Positions 53,493 through 62,200 of a stretch of DNA of 64,000 nt are shown one piece after another (the stretch's first letter is position 1; every line of letters begins with the position of its first letter). The translations under genes were made by a program, and so were the position numbers. The stretch is from an uncultured Psychroserpens sp. (GTDB taxonomy: Bacteria; Bacteroidota; Bacteroidia; Flavobacteriales; Flavobacteriaceae): positions 186,001 to 250,000 of the forward strand of contig NZ_CANMRL010000004.1 of the NCBI RefSeq assembly GCF_947500255.1. The letters are read 5' to 3'. The notes below the pieces were generated by a model. That model was not told the DNA's origin, ran no database searches, and worked only from the letters and a program-made list of their open reading frames with translations.

Positions 53493-54329
53493 GTGAAACG
53501 GGAAGTGTCAGTTGATGAAGCCATAAAAAAAGGACAATTAATCATTAATGTCCCTGTAATGATATGTTTGATTGGTTGTCCAGTAATAGGGATTTACTTA
53601 TCTAATAAAGACCTTATTCCTGATTGGGGATTAGGTGTTGCGATTGTTTTAGGCATAGCACTAGGATGGCTTATTTGGAGTATCGTAATCACCAAATGGC
53701 GAATTTGGGCATTTGAACATGTAAGAAACGTTCATGAACTTAAAAAAAGAGCTATTGAGACAAAACTCATTTGGCGCGATGGCCATGTGTTTGAAAAAAC
53801 AGAAATTAGATCCAAAAAAGATCAACAGAAATTAGAGGAGCTTGATTTAAAATTTCAAGAAGACGATATTTATGAAGAAGATCCGTCGGTTCCCTTGGTG
53901 ACTAAAATTTACTACTCAAAAAAACATAGCATATTTATTCTTTTATTTGGAATCTTCACTGTGATAATAAGCTTTGCACTATTATTAGATGATAGTCTTA
54001 AAAGTTATATTATAGGAAGTTTTTTGTTAGCTACTGGTGGTTATTGTGTAATCATGTCTATTAAAAAAACGTTTAACAACACCGTTCAAATCACGATAGA
54101 CAAGAGTGGTATACAGTTGGTTTCTGAACCTAAAATTAGTTGGTTTGAGATCTACGAGGATGCTATAACTTATGAAGGCATAGGAAAATCATCAACAGCT
54201 CACCTCACATTTTATGACGCTGACGATAGATTTTTTAAAATAAATCTTGAAGACTTAAAGATAAAACCTGCAAGACTTGAAGTCATATTAAGAACCTACA
54301 GAATGAGGCATTCAAAAAATAATACGTAA
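53493..54329 (+). CDS. Membrane protein of unknown function
   Basis: A 278-residue protein with four helices in two pairs (about 20-38, 47-66; 150-168, 173-190) separated by a charged cytoplasmic-type segment, and a soluble C-terminal domain (about 197-270). The start is GTG at 53493; the next in-frame ATG lies after the first helix begins. I do not recognise the family. It lies inside the kynurenine cluster but has no enzymatic motif. Confidence 0.78.
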   Translation: MKREVSVDEAIKKGQLIINVPVMICLIGCPVIGIYLSNKDLIPDWGLGVAIVLGIALGWLIWSIVITKWRIWAFEHVRNVHELKKRAIETKLIWRDGHVFEKTEIRSKKDQQKLEELDLKFQEDDIYEEDPSVPLVTKIYYSKKHSIFILLFGIFTVIISFALLLDDSLKSYIIGSFLLATGGYCVIMSIKKTFNNTVQITIDKSGIQLVSEPKISWFEIYEDAITYEGIGKSSTAHLTFYDADDRFFKINLEDLKIKPARLEVILRTYRMRHSKNNT

Positions 54330-54381
54330 CACACATACATCATTGAATAATTTATGTACTTTGACTAAAAATAAACAACCC

Positions 54382-54879
54382 ATGAAAAAACTAATTTTAC
54401 TACTCTTTTTATTAACTATTAATATCTCATTTTGCCAAGAAGACTGGACCAGTTTTGAAAACGAGACTTACAGTGTAGAGTATCCTGATAACTGGATATT
54501 TGATGATTCTGGTCAAATGCAGACGACATTTTTTATTTACTCTCCATTGACTGAAGGTGATAAATTTAAAGAAAACATTAATTTGATCATACAAAACCTA
54601 AAGGGAGAAAATGTTTCGATGGACCAATATGTAGAGTCTTCAATAAACCAAACAAAAGCAATGATTGAAAATGGAAAAGTTATTGAAAGCACAGGTGATA
54701 ATAAACAACATACCATTGTATTAAGCGGTGATGTATCTGGAAATAAACTAAAATTTAAACAAGTACTTATTTACAAAGAAGAAGTCATGTACATACTAAC
54801 GTTTTCTGCTCTTAGTTCAAGCTATGATGACTATCTTAAAACGAGCGATAAAATCATAACTAGTTTTAAAGTAAAATAA
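54382..54879 (+). CDS. Secreted PsbP-like protein
   Basis: A 165-residue protein: signal peptide (1-17, ending SFCQ), then one domain with the PsbP/DcrB-like frame ENETYSVEYPDNWIFDD and a C-terminal KTSDKIITSFKVK. Such domains occur in many secreted or lipid-anchored bacterial proteins with unclear roles. I start at the ATG at 54382, which directly precedes the signal peptide. The SDR ATG follows its stop with no gap. Confidence 0.8.
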   Translation: MKKLILLLFLLTINISFCQEDWTSFENETYSVEYPDNWIFDDSGQMQTTFFIYSPLTEGDKFKENINLIIQNLKGENVSMDQYVESSINQTKAMIENGKVIESTGDNKQHTIVLSGDVSGNKLKFKQVLIYKEEVMYILTFSALSSSYDDYLKTSDKIITSFKVK

Positions 54880-55662
54880 ATGAATTTAGAATTAAATAAT
54901 AAATATGCATTAGTCTGTGGTAGCACAGCAGGAATTGGTAAGGCAACTGCTATAGCTTTAGCCGAAGAAGGCGTTCAAGTGACACTAATTGCAAGAAATG
55001 AAGATAAACTCAAGGCTACGCTTGAGCAACTACCTCAACATAGACATCACGATTATATTGTTGCCGATTTTTCTAATCCGAGCGCACTAAAAGAACGTGT
55101 GGAAGCTTATATCAATAAGCATCATGGATTTCATGTATTAGTTAACAATACAGGTGGTCCAAAAGGCGGTCCTGTTTTTTCTGCTGAAGTTGAGGAATTT
55201 GAAAACGCTTTTACACAACATTTAAAATGCAATCATGTCTTAGCACAAGCTGTTGTTCCTTTTATGAAAGATGAAGGCTATGGTCGTATTATTAATGTGA
55301 TCTCTACGTCTGTAAAGCAACCTTTGGATGGTTTAGGTGTAAGCAATACCATTCGTGGTGCAGTAGCCAATTGGAGTAAAACATTGGCTAATGAACTTGG
55401 TCAATTTGGAATTACGATAAACAACGTACTTCCCGGAGCCACAGGAACAGAGCGTCTCACAGAAATCATAAAAAACAAATCGGCCAAAACAGGACATACC
55501 GAAGAACAAGCTGCCAATGCCATGAAAAATGCTGTGCCAGCTAAACGTTTTGCCAAACCCGAAGAATTGGCAGATGCTATTACATTTTTAGCTAGTGAAC
55601 GCGCTGCTTATATTAACGGAATTAATCTTCCGGTAGATGGAGGGCGAACAAAATCTTTGTAA
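54880..55662 (+). CDS. SDR-family oxidoreductase without the YxxxK motif
   Basis: A 260-residue Rossmann protein: cofactor-binding GSTAGIGKA (14-22), NNTGGPKGG near 88 and the C-terminal PVDGG closing. Where classical SDRs have YxxxK, this one reads NTIRG (about 157-161; STSVKQPLDGLGVSNTIRG). It resembles the BKR_3-like subgroup, whose SNxxR form I recall. The position among kynurenine genes suggests a pathway-specific step; which one is unknown. Confidence 0.82.
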   Translation: MNLELNNKYALVCGSTAGIGKATAIALAEEGVQVTLIARNEDKLKATLEQLPQHRHHDYIVADFSNPSALKERVEAYINKHHGFHVLVNNTGGPKGGPVFSAEVEEFENAFTQHLKCNHVLAQAVVPFMKDEGYGRIINVISTSVKQPLDGLGVSNTIRGAVANWSKTLANELGQFGITINNVLPGATGTERLTEIIKNKSAKTGHTEEQAANAMKNAVPAKRFAKPEELADAITFLASERAAYINGINLPVDGGRTKSL

Positions 55663-55702
55663 GCCAATAATTCCGTTTTTTATTATTAATTTTATTGAAT
55701 TG

Positions 55703-55815
55703 ATGAATTCGCGTTAAGGATTGAAGTGACATCCTTTTTTATCGTAGTTTAAGCATCGCGAGAACACGTAAAAAAGATATAGCGGAAAGCCTGACCTGAC
55801 AAGGGAACGCTAAAA
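55703..55815 (+). ncRNA. Structured intergenic element with terminator-like and alternative hairpins
   Basis: AAGGAT (55716-55721) pairs with ATCCTT (55731-55736), followed by a T-run: a terminator-like hairpin. The overlapping TCCTTTTTTATCGT (55732-55745) can instead pair with an imperfect complement near 55765-55778, and AGCG (55782-55785) pairs with CGCT (55809-55812). The two first pairings exclude each other. The final part, with GGAAAGCCTGACC and GGGAACGC, resembles a repeat I recall from other flavobacterial genomes; this needs a search. Confidence 0.5.
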
Positions 55816-55826
55816 AAAATAATACC

Positions 55827-56360
55827 ATGAGTAAACTAGTTTCGCCAATAAATTTTAAAGAATGGATTGAAGACAATCGTCACTTACTCAAACCACCTGT
55901 AGGGAATAAAGTAGTTTGGAAAGATGGTGATTTTATTGTTATGGTTGTTGGTGGACCCAACAGCAGAAAAGACTATCACTATAATGAAACTCCAGAATTC
56001 TTTTATCAAGTAGAAGGTGATATCACCCTTAAAGTTATTGATAAAGGCACACCAAAAGACATACATATAAAAGAAGGAGAGATGTTCTTATTACCTCCAA
56101 AAGTTCCGCATTCTCCGCAACGAGGTGCCAATACTGTTGGACTTGTGATTGAATATCCAAGAGAAGAAGGTGTTCAGGATGCCTTATTGTGGTTTTGTGA
56201 AAACTGTACAACAAAATTATATGAGGAGGATTTTACATTAGACAATATTGAAACAGATATGCCAAAAATATTTGATAAATATTATGGCGATACAGATAAA
56301 CGCTCATGCCCTAATTGTGGAGAAGTGATGCAGCCTCCAAAAAAAGTTCAATTAGATTAA
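55827..56360 (+). CDS. nbaC: 3-Hydroxyanthranilate 3,4-dioxygenase
   Basis: A 177-residue cupin dioxygenase of the bacterial type. Iron ligands His51, Glu57 and His95 (DYHYNETPEFFYQ; VPHSPQRG), and a C-terminal rubredoxin-like knuckle with Cys124, Cys127, Cys161 and Cys164. It opens the ring of 3-hydroxyanthranilate to 2-amino-3-carboxymuconate semialdehyde. It follows the structured intergenic element; the thioesterase starts six bases after its stop. Confidence 0.95.
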   Translation: MSKLVSPINFKEWIEDNRHLLKPPVGNKVVWKDGDFIVMVVGGPNSRKDYHYNETPEFFYQVEGDITLKVIDKGTPKDIHIKEGEMFLLPPKVPHSPQRGANTVGLVIEYPREEGVQDALLWFCENCTTKLYEEDFTLDNIETDMPKIFDKYYGDTDKRSCPNCGEVMQPPKKVQLD

Positions 56361-56366
56361 TACCTT

Positions 56367-56774
56367 ATGATAGAAGTCGCTAAACAAAGTTTTTACAAAC
56401 AGGGTTTTATGAAAACCCTTGGAGCTGAACTGATTTCTATCACAAAAGGAAATGTACAAATTTCATGTACTTTAAATGATACTTTAACACAACAGCATGG
56501 TTATTTTCATGCAGGCGTGATGACAAGTATTGCAGATGTAGCTTGTGGATATGCTGCCTTAAGCACTATGCCTGACGGATCTGATGTACTCACTGTAGAG
56601 TTTAAAACTAACTTTATTAGAGCTGCTGAAACCGATAAAATCATAGCTAAGGGTACAGTAATTAAATCTGGTAACACACTTACGTTTTGCGAAGGTGTTG
56701 TTACCAATGAAAATCAAGACATAATCTATGCAACAATGCAAGCCACAATGATATGTCTAAAACCTAAACTATAA
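56367..56774 (+). CDS. PaaI-type hotdog thioesterase
   Basis: A 135-residue hotdog-fold protein with the PaaI/YbgC-like motif QQHGYFHAGVMTSIADVACGYAA (catalytic Asp near 57) and LTVEFKTNFIRAA. It would hydrolyse an acyl-CoA or a similar thioester. Why the aminomuconate route would need one is not clear; it may act on a later CoA-linked or lactone-type intermediate. It touches the decarboxylase gene (no gap). Confidence 0.82.
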   Translation: MIEVAKQSFYKQGFMKTLGAELISITKGNVQISCTLNDTLTQQHGYFHAGVMTSIADVACGYAALSTMPDGSDVLTVEFKTNFIRAAETDKIIAKGTVIKSGNTLTFCEGVVTNENQDIIYATMQATMICLKPKL

Positions 56775-57857
56775 ATGAAAAGAAAACTTCGCATAAATGG
56801 CCACTCTCATCTGCTTCCTTATCCTGAGGAGATTCCTCAGTTTATGAAAGACAAAGGAATTTTTTGGGTAGACAAAGATCGAAAATTCATGCTTCAGAAA
56901 GACTGGAATCGTCCAATTACAGATTCAAGTTTCTTTTTAAATGAAAAACTCGCATGGATGGAACGCTTTAATATTGACCATGCTGTTGTTTTAAACTTAT
57001 CTCAGCTCTACGGAAATGGATTACGCGTAGAAGAAATGAAACAAGCCTTACGCTTTCAAAACGATTTTAATGCCAAAATTCAACATCAAAATCCGAGTAA
57101 ATTCACCTGTGGTTTTGTAGTTCATCCTGGATTTGTTAGAGGTGCTTGTTGGGAAATTGAGCGTTGTGTTGAAGAATTAGGAATGCAATTATTGTGTCTC
57201 CCTACACATTATATGGATACTATAGGAACTTGGCGTTGTATTTTTGATGAAGAAAATGAGCCCATTTTTGAATTAGCTAATAAATATAATCTTGCGGTAG
57301 AAATACACCCTTATGATGGTGAAAAATTTATCAAACTAGAAAACACGTCTTGGCGTTTTCATTTAATTTGGATGTTAGCACAATGTGCCGATGCCTATCA
57401 CTTTTTAACCCTAAATGGCTATCAAGATAAGTATCCAAATATGCGTACATGCTTTGCTCATGGTGGACAGTTAGCTCAAATTAATTTAGGGCGTCGTATT
57501 CAAGGTTTTGATGGACGACCAGATCTATTTGAAGGTAAGAGTCATCCAAGAAAGGCCGTAGGACATCCTAATATCTTTTTTGACACATTAGTTCATGATA
57601 CTGGTGGTTTACAGTTATTAATTAAAAACCAAACGTCTAAACAGGTCTTAATGGGATTAGATGACCCATACCCTTTAGGTGAAATGGAAAGCGAAAAGCA
57701 ATCATCTTATCCTGGAAAAATTCTAGATCTAGCAATAGAACGCGATATTATAACTGAAACAGAACGCGATGCTATTTGGGAAGACAATGTCATTCAATGG
57801 CTGTGTGGTGATGATCAAAATGCTAAAGATAAATTGGTAAATAGAATATTAGGATAA
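56775..57857 (+). CDS. ACMSD-type amidohydrolase (2-amino-3-carboxymuconate semialdehyde decarboxylase)
   Basis: A 360-residue TIM-barrel amidohydrolase. Zinc ligands: His10 and His12 (NGHSH), the later His (VEIHPYD, near 178), FAHGG near 228 and Asp (GLDDPYPLGE near 295). This is the ACMSD pattern; the enzyme would decarboxylate the product of the dioxygenase to 2-aminomuconate 6-semialdehyde. The gene fills the required gap between dioxygenase and dehydrogenase in the pathway. Confidence 0.88.
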   Translation: MKRKLRINGHSHLLPYPEEIPQFMKDKGIFWVDKDRKFMLQKDWNRPITDSSFFLNEKLAWMERFNIDHAVVLNLSQLYGNGLRVEEMKQALRFQNDFNAKIQHQNPSKFTCGFVVHPGFVRGACWEIERCVEELGMQLLCLPTHYMDTIGTWRCIFDEENEPIFELANKYNLAVEIHPYDGEKFIKLENTSWRFHLIWMLAQCADAYHFLTLNGYQDKYPNMRTCFAHGGQLAQINLGRRIQGFDGRPDLFEGKSHPRKAVGHPNIFFDTLVHDTGGLQLLIKNQTSKQVLMGLDDPYPLGEMESEKQSSYPGKILDLAIERDIITETERDAIWEDNVIQWLCGDDQNAKDKLVNRILG

Positions 57858-58498
57858 TGCATTTTCTTCCAGAAAAATTAGATGACTATGTGGTATCACA
57901 TTCTCAAGACGAACCAGAATTACTACAACAACTCACCAGAGAAACCTATCAGAAAATATTACAACCTATCATGCTTAGTGGACCTTATCAAGGTCGTGTA
58001 CTGAGTATGATTTCTAAGCTTATACGACCACAAACCATTTTAGAATTAGGAACATTTACGGGTTATGCGACCTTATGTTTAGCTGAAGGACTGCAAAGTA
58101 ATGGCGACATACATACTATAGACATCAATGAAGAACTCGTAGATTTTCAGCGCAAATATTTTGACAAATCACCTTTTGGTGAACAGATACATCAGCATTT
58201 AGGAAGTGCGCTTGATATTATCCCAACATTGGACATGACCTTTGACCTTGTATTTATTGATGCAGACAAACCTAATTATGTTAATTATTTCCATTTAATA
58301 ATTGATAAGCTAAACGCTGGAGGTGTTATTATTTCAGACAATGTATTATGGCATGGAAAAGTTATTGAGCCTGTTAATACCAAAGATCATTCGACCAAAT
58401 CAGTTTTAGCCTACAATACTTTATTAAAGAATGATGCACGCATTGAAACTGTATTGCTTCCAATACGAGATGGCTTGACTATAAGTAGAAAAAAGTAA
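57857..58498 (+). CDS. SAM-dependent O-methyltransferase
   Basis: A 213-residue Methyltransf_3 protein: motif I LELGTFTGYATLCLAEGL near 67, motif II DIHTIDINEE, metal-binding VFIDADKPNYVNYF (Asp near 134, Asn) and DNVLWHGKV near 162. Family members methylate catechol-like hydroxyls with Mg2+. It starts in the decarboxylase stop (TAATG) and is the last gene of the cluster; a substrate such as a 3-hydroxyanthranilate-type phenol is possible but inferred. Its stop is two bases from that of the convergent kinase. Confidence 0.88.
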   Translation: MHFLPEKLDDYVVSHSQDEPELLQQLTRETYQKILQPIMLSGPYQGRVLSMISKLIRPQTILELGTFTGYATLCLAEGLQSNGDIHTIDINEELVDFQRKYFDKSPFGEQIHQHLGSALDIIPTLDMTFDLVFIDADKPNYVNYFHLIIDKLNAGGVIISDNVLWHGKVIEPVNTKDHSTKSVLAYNTLLKNDARIETVLLPIRDGLTISRKK

Positions 58499-58500
58499 TC

Positions 58501-60786
58501 TTACGACACCTTCTCAAGTTTAAATTCTGGTTCCTCATTAGAAGGTTTTCTTCTCTGAATGTGCTCGGAAATGGTTTGGAAAAATTCATAGTTATCAAAC
58601 GGCTTTGTGATAATTCCGTCAAAACCAATTCCTTTGTAATCTTCTTTTACCTGTTCGATATCTGCTGCGGTTAAGGCAATAATTGGCGTTTCATCGTCAA
58701 ATTCACGGATAGCTTTAGTGGATTCATTTCCATTCATAACTGGCATATTGATATCCATTAAAATTAAGTCAAAACCGGTTTCTTGATGAGCTTCTAAAGC
58801 TTCTAATCCGTTTTTGGCAACAACACATTCATAATTTTCGCGTTGCAGCAAATTTTGAGTAACGATTTGATTGATCTTATTATCTTCGGCAACCAATATT
58901 TTATACTTTTTAGTTAGAGATATTGCTTTCCCTTTAGCTTTTTTAGCTTTTGTTTTTTCAACCTTAGCATTCTTATCTATTTCAAAAGTCAATTCGAAAC
59001 TAAATGTGGTACCCATATCTATTTCACTATCGACTTCTAAGGTGCTTCCAAACAGCTCTATGATATTTTTGGTAATTGGTAACCCTAATCCAGTCCCTTG
59101 ATAATTAGTATTGCTATTTTTATCTAGCTGAGAAAAATTTTCAAATATCAATCGCTGTTTCTCCTTCGGAATTCCTGGACCATCATCTTCTATTTCAAAG
59201 CCTAATGAGACTTTATCTGCACTAGTATTTAAAAGCTTTACTCTAATGTCTATTTTTCCATTTTCAGTAAACTTAATACTATTTCCTATTAAGTTTATTA
59301 AGACCTGAGACAAGCGAACATTATCACATTTGATAAAATCAGGAATGTTTTTATCTATTGAAATCTGTATTTGATTATTGGTTTCCTCTAATCTATAATC
59401 AAAAGAGTTCACTAGATTTTCTATCAACAATCTAATATTAACAGTGACATTTTTTAGCTCTATTTTTTGAGATTCGATTTTTCCTATCTGCAAAATATCA
59501 TTAACTAAGTTAAGTAAATAATCCCCAGAATACTTTAATGATTTTAGAAACTTAGTGTCTTTAGCGCTAAGGTCATTATTTTTAAGAAGTAAGGACGTTA
59601 ATCCTACAACGCCATATAGTGGTGTTCTTAATTCATGCGTCACATTGGAAATAAAATTACTTTTTAGTTCCGAAGATTTTTCGGCTTGATTTTTAGCAAC
59701 CTCTAATTGCTTGTTTCTAGCTTCTAAAATATCACTTAACTTTCGCTTAGACACATAACTTCTACACATTGTCAATAAGGAGATAAATAATAAAAATACA
59801 GTAATGGTTATAATAACATTTACATTTTTGATTTTATTACTCTTCACTAATTGCTCTATCCTCTCATTATTAGCTAACTGAGCTACATTTTTGTAATTTT
59901 CAATAGAAAATCTTGACTCTGCAATAATACCTTGCCTGATCTTTTCTTCATTAATGTATTCGTCTCTATAAGTGTTATGCTTCAACAATGCATCATAAGC
60001 TTGCTTGTCGCTTTCTAACCACGCATATGTTGTTGATACTTTCTTATAGATATTACTTAGTAATTCATTTTTATTTTCAATGTCAATCGAATTATGATGC
60101 TCCAAAAGATCTGCTGCAGTCAATAATGATAAGTTGGCACTATTATATAGCTCTTTAGCTATAAAGTATTCGCCTTGAATAAAATACCATCGCGCTTTAG
60201 AAAACCCTTGATCTTCAATATATGCTAAATTGTTTTCTGCTCTTGATAAATGAACTAATGCCTTAGATAGATTATCAGTTTTAATATATAACTTAGATAG
60301 ATTCAATCTTATATCAAATAAGACTTCATCTCTTTTATCGGTATTATATTGATCTCTTACATTGTATTTATTACCGTAATAAATAGCCTTTTCAAAATAT
60401 GGTATTGCATCGGTTGGAGGTATTTTATGCATATACATTTGGCCTAATTTCAAATACGAACTCGCTAATAAAAAATTATCGCCTTCTTTTTTTGACGCTT
60501 CGATAACCGTATTAAAGCTGGCTTTAGCTTTTTCATCTTCATGCATAAATTTATAAATCTTACCAATGGTAAAATTAGCCAATGCCGTTCCATAGCTATC
60601 ATTTATAGAATCTGATAGTCTTATGGCCTGATTAAATAAATTGAAAGATTTTGCAAGGTCATTATTGTTATAATGATATAATGCACGATCGTTGATACTA
60701 TCAATTTTTTTGATAATATCTCGTTCTGTTTGGCTGAAGCACAGGAGAGAACATAACAGAAAACAGCATAGTAGGTTTGCTTTCAT
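58501..60786 (-). CDS. TPR-domain hybrid histidine kinase (copy 2)
   Basis: A 761-residue sensor with the same order as copy 1: signal peptide (about 1-19, ending CFSQ), TPR-like helices (about 30-290), one membrane helix (about 322-342), HisKA with His384 (VTHELRTPLYG), HATPase (IGNSIKFTENGK, DDGPGIPKEKQ, GTGLGLPITKNI) and a receiver with Asp678 (LILMDINMPV). It converges on the kynurenine cluster. Three CGAT-containing boxes on one face of the helix lie upstream (60851-60913). Whether it controls the cluster is unknown. Confidence 0.92.
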   Translation of the reverse strand: MKANLLCCFLLCSLLCFSQTERDIIKKIDSINDRALYHYNNNDLAKSFNLFNQAIRLSDSINDSYGTALANFTIGKIYKFMHEDEKAKASFNTVIEASKKEGDNFLLASSYLKLGQMYMHKIPPTDAIPYFEKAIYYGNKYNVRDQYNTDKRDEVLFDIRLNLSKLYIKTDNLSKALVHLSRAENNLAYIEDQGFSKARWYFIQGEYFIAKELYNSANLSLLTAADLLEHHNSIDIENKNELLSNIYKKVSTTYAWLESDKQAYDALLKHNTYRDEYINEEKIRQGIIAESRFSIENYKNVAQLANNERIEQLVKSNKIKNVNVIITITVFLLFISLLTMCRSYVSKRKLSDILEARNKQLEVAKNQAEKSSELKSNFISNVTHELRTPLYGVVGLTSLLLKNNDLSAKDTKFLKSLKYSGDYLLNLVNDILQIGKIESQKIELKNVTVNIRLLIENLVNSFDYRLEETNNQIQISIDKNIPDFIKCDNVRLSQVLINLIGNSIKFTENGKIDIRVKLLNTSADKVSLGFEIEDDGPGIPKEKQRLIFENFSQLDKNSNTNYQGTGLGLPITKNIIELFGSTLEVDSEIDMGTTFSFELTFEIDKNAKVEKTKAKKAKGKAISLTKKYKILVAEDNKINQIVTQNLLQRENYECVVAKNGLEALEAHQETGFDLILMDINMPVMNGNESTKAIREFDDETPIIALTAADIEQVKEDYKGIGFDGIITKPFDNYEFFQTISEHIQRRKPSNEEPEFKLEKVS

Positions 60787-60850
60787 ATATTGATTTAGGT
60801 TAATTTGGGATAGACAAAGTATCTCATTATAGGCTAGTTAAAACAAAATA

Positions 60851-60913
60851 ATCGTTGAATACACTTTTTTATCGGATAAACTTCAAAAAACAAAAACCAA
60901 AATCGACGAAATG
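60851..60913 (-). promoter_or_regulatory. Phased CGAT boxes upstream of hybrid kinase copy 2
   Basis: On the minus strand CGTCGAT (60902-60908), ATCCGAT (60871-60877) and CAACGAT (60851-60857) are 31 and 20 bases apart, multiples of a helical turn. The outer copy is part of ATTTCGTCGATT, identical to 44212-44223 upstream of the T9SS protein. The region also lies before the rightward nucleotidyltransferase gene. Confidence 0.45.
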
Positions 60914-60984
60914 TATACTCATTATCAATGAATTTAAATTGTCTTTCACAAATTATTTATCGAACTTCGTTACAACTAACCCAT

Positions 60985-61770
60985 ATGATACTCATGCAAC
61001 ACGATTTTGCCATTAAAGCAACACGTATTCTAAAAGAAGATCCAAACGTTATTGGATTAGCAGTGGGAGGCTCTTGGTTAACTAATGAAATCGATGAGTA
61101 TTCAGATTTAGATTTGATTTTAATCACTAAACAAAAAGTATCAAATAACATTGATAAAATGCTTGAATATGCTAATCGTCTAGATCATTTTTTATCAGGT
61201 TTTACAGGAGAACATGTTGGCGAACCTAGGGTTTTAATTTGTCTATATGATAAACCCTTATTGCATGTAGACATCAAATTTTTAACGCTGGAAGAATTAA
61301 ATAATCGTGTTGAAACACCTTCATTATTGTTTGATAGAAATGGTCAAATTGAAAAATTATTAGATCAAACAACACATCATTTTCCTTTTCCAGATTACCA
61401 GTGGATCGAAGATCGATTTTGGACTTGGATTCATTACACACTATTAAAAATAGGAAGAGGAGAATATTTTGAAGCATACGATTTTTTTAGTTTTTTAAGA
61501 ATGTCTGTATTAGGACCTTTATTACATATTAAAAACGGGAATCTACCAAGAGCTGTACGAAAAGTTGAAACTGAATTATCTAAAAATGATTTGGAACAAT
61601 TAAAACTAACACTTCCAAAATACGAAAAACAGTCATTACTAAACAGTTTAAAAAATGCTGTTTATCTCTATAAAGAATTAAGAACAACTCTTTTTGATAA
61701 TACTGTGAAATTACATTATCAAGTAGAAGAAAAAGTAATGACATATTTTAATCAAATTGAAAATAACTGA
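60985..61770 (+). CDS. Nucleotidyltransferase-domain protein
   Basis: A protein of about 261 residues with a minimal nucleotidyltransferase core: GLAVGGSWLTNE with GGS at 28-30, DxD-type metal site Asp41/Asp43 (EYSDLDLILI) and a third acidic residue in LLHVDIKFL (near 95), followed by an all-helical part. It resembles aminoglycoside 6-adenylyltransferase-like housekeeping proteins, but nothing shows a drug substrate. Starts at 60928 (longest), 60985 and 60994 are all ATG; the shorter ones begin just before the conserved core. Four bases separate it from the next gene. Confidence 0.8.
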   Translation: MILMQHDFAIKATRILKEDPNVIGLAVGGSWLTNEIDEYSDLDLILITKQKVSNNIDKMLEYANRLDHFLSGFTGEHVGEPRVLICLYDKPLLHVDIKFLTLEELNNRVETPSLLFDRNGQIEKLLDQTTHHFPFPDYQWIEDRFWTWIHYTLLKIGRGEYFEAYDFFSFLRMSVLGPLLHIKNGNLPRAVRKVETELSKNDLEQLKLTLPKYEKQSLLNSLKNAVYLYKELRTTLFDNTVKLHYQVEEKVMTYFNQIENN

Positions 61771-61773
61771 TAA

Positions 61774-62145
61774 ATGCCTACACCTGAAAGAATAGAAGAA
61801 TTTATTGCGAGAGTTGAGACCAATGAACATGATAAAGCAATTGAAGAGTTTTATACAGAAAATGCCTCAATTCAAGAGAATGAATCAACACCTAGAGTTG
61901 GACGTACGAACTTAATCGAAAATGAACGAAAAGTATTATCTCGTGCTAAATCAGTTAGCTCAAAATGTATAAGACCATTTTTTATTAGTAAAAATGAGGT
62001 AGTGATTAAATGGAATTTTCGTTTTGTCTGGAAAGATAACTCAATAACTGAGATTGAAGAAATCGCTGTTCAACAGTGGGAAGGCAATAGAATTTCAAAA
62101 GAAAAATTTTATTACGATCCTATTCAAATGCAACCTAAAAAGTAA
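61774..62145 (+). CDS. NTF2/SnoaL-like protein
   Basis: A 123-residue single-domain protein: helical N-terminus (RIEEFIARVETNEHDKAIEEFYTENASIQEN), then beta strands ending IEEIAVQQWEGNRISKEKFYYDP, the SnoaL/NTF2-like order. It could be a small hydrolase or isomerase or a binding protein; no catalytic residues can be assigned. It is the second gene of a two-gene unit with the nucleotidyltransferase. Confidence 0.82.
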   Translation: MPTPERIEEFIARVETNEHDKAIEEFYTENASIQENESTPRVGRTNLIENERKVLSRAKSVSSKCIRPFFISKNEVVIKWNFRFVWKDNSITEIEEIAVQQWEGNRISKEKFYYDPIQMQPKK

Positions 62146-62178
62146 AAAACCTCTCCAAAAACATGAAGAGGTTTTTTT
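62146..62178. terminator. Bidirectional terminator between NTF2-like and protease genes
   Basis: AAAACCTCT (62146-62154) and AGAGGTTTT (62167-62175) with T-runs on both strands, between convergent genes. Confidence 0.85.
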
Positions 62179-62200
62179 TATTAATTAAAGATCAAACGTT

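Noticed and set aside
60985-61770. Antibiotic-resistance adenylyltransferase
   Set aside because: Only the general nucleotidyltransferase core is seen; there is no feature that ties it to a drug, so no resistance is claimed.
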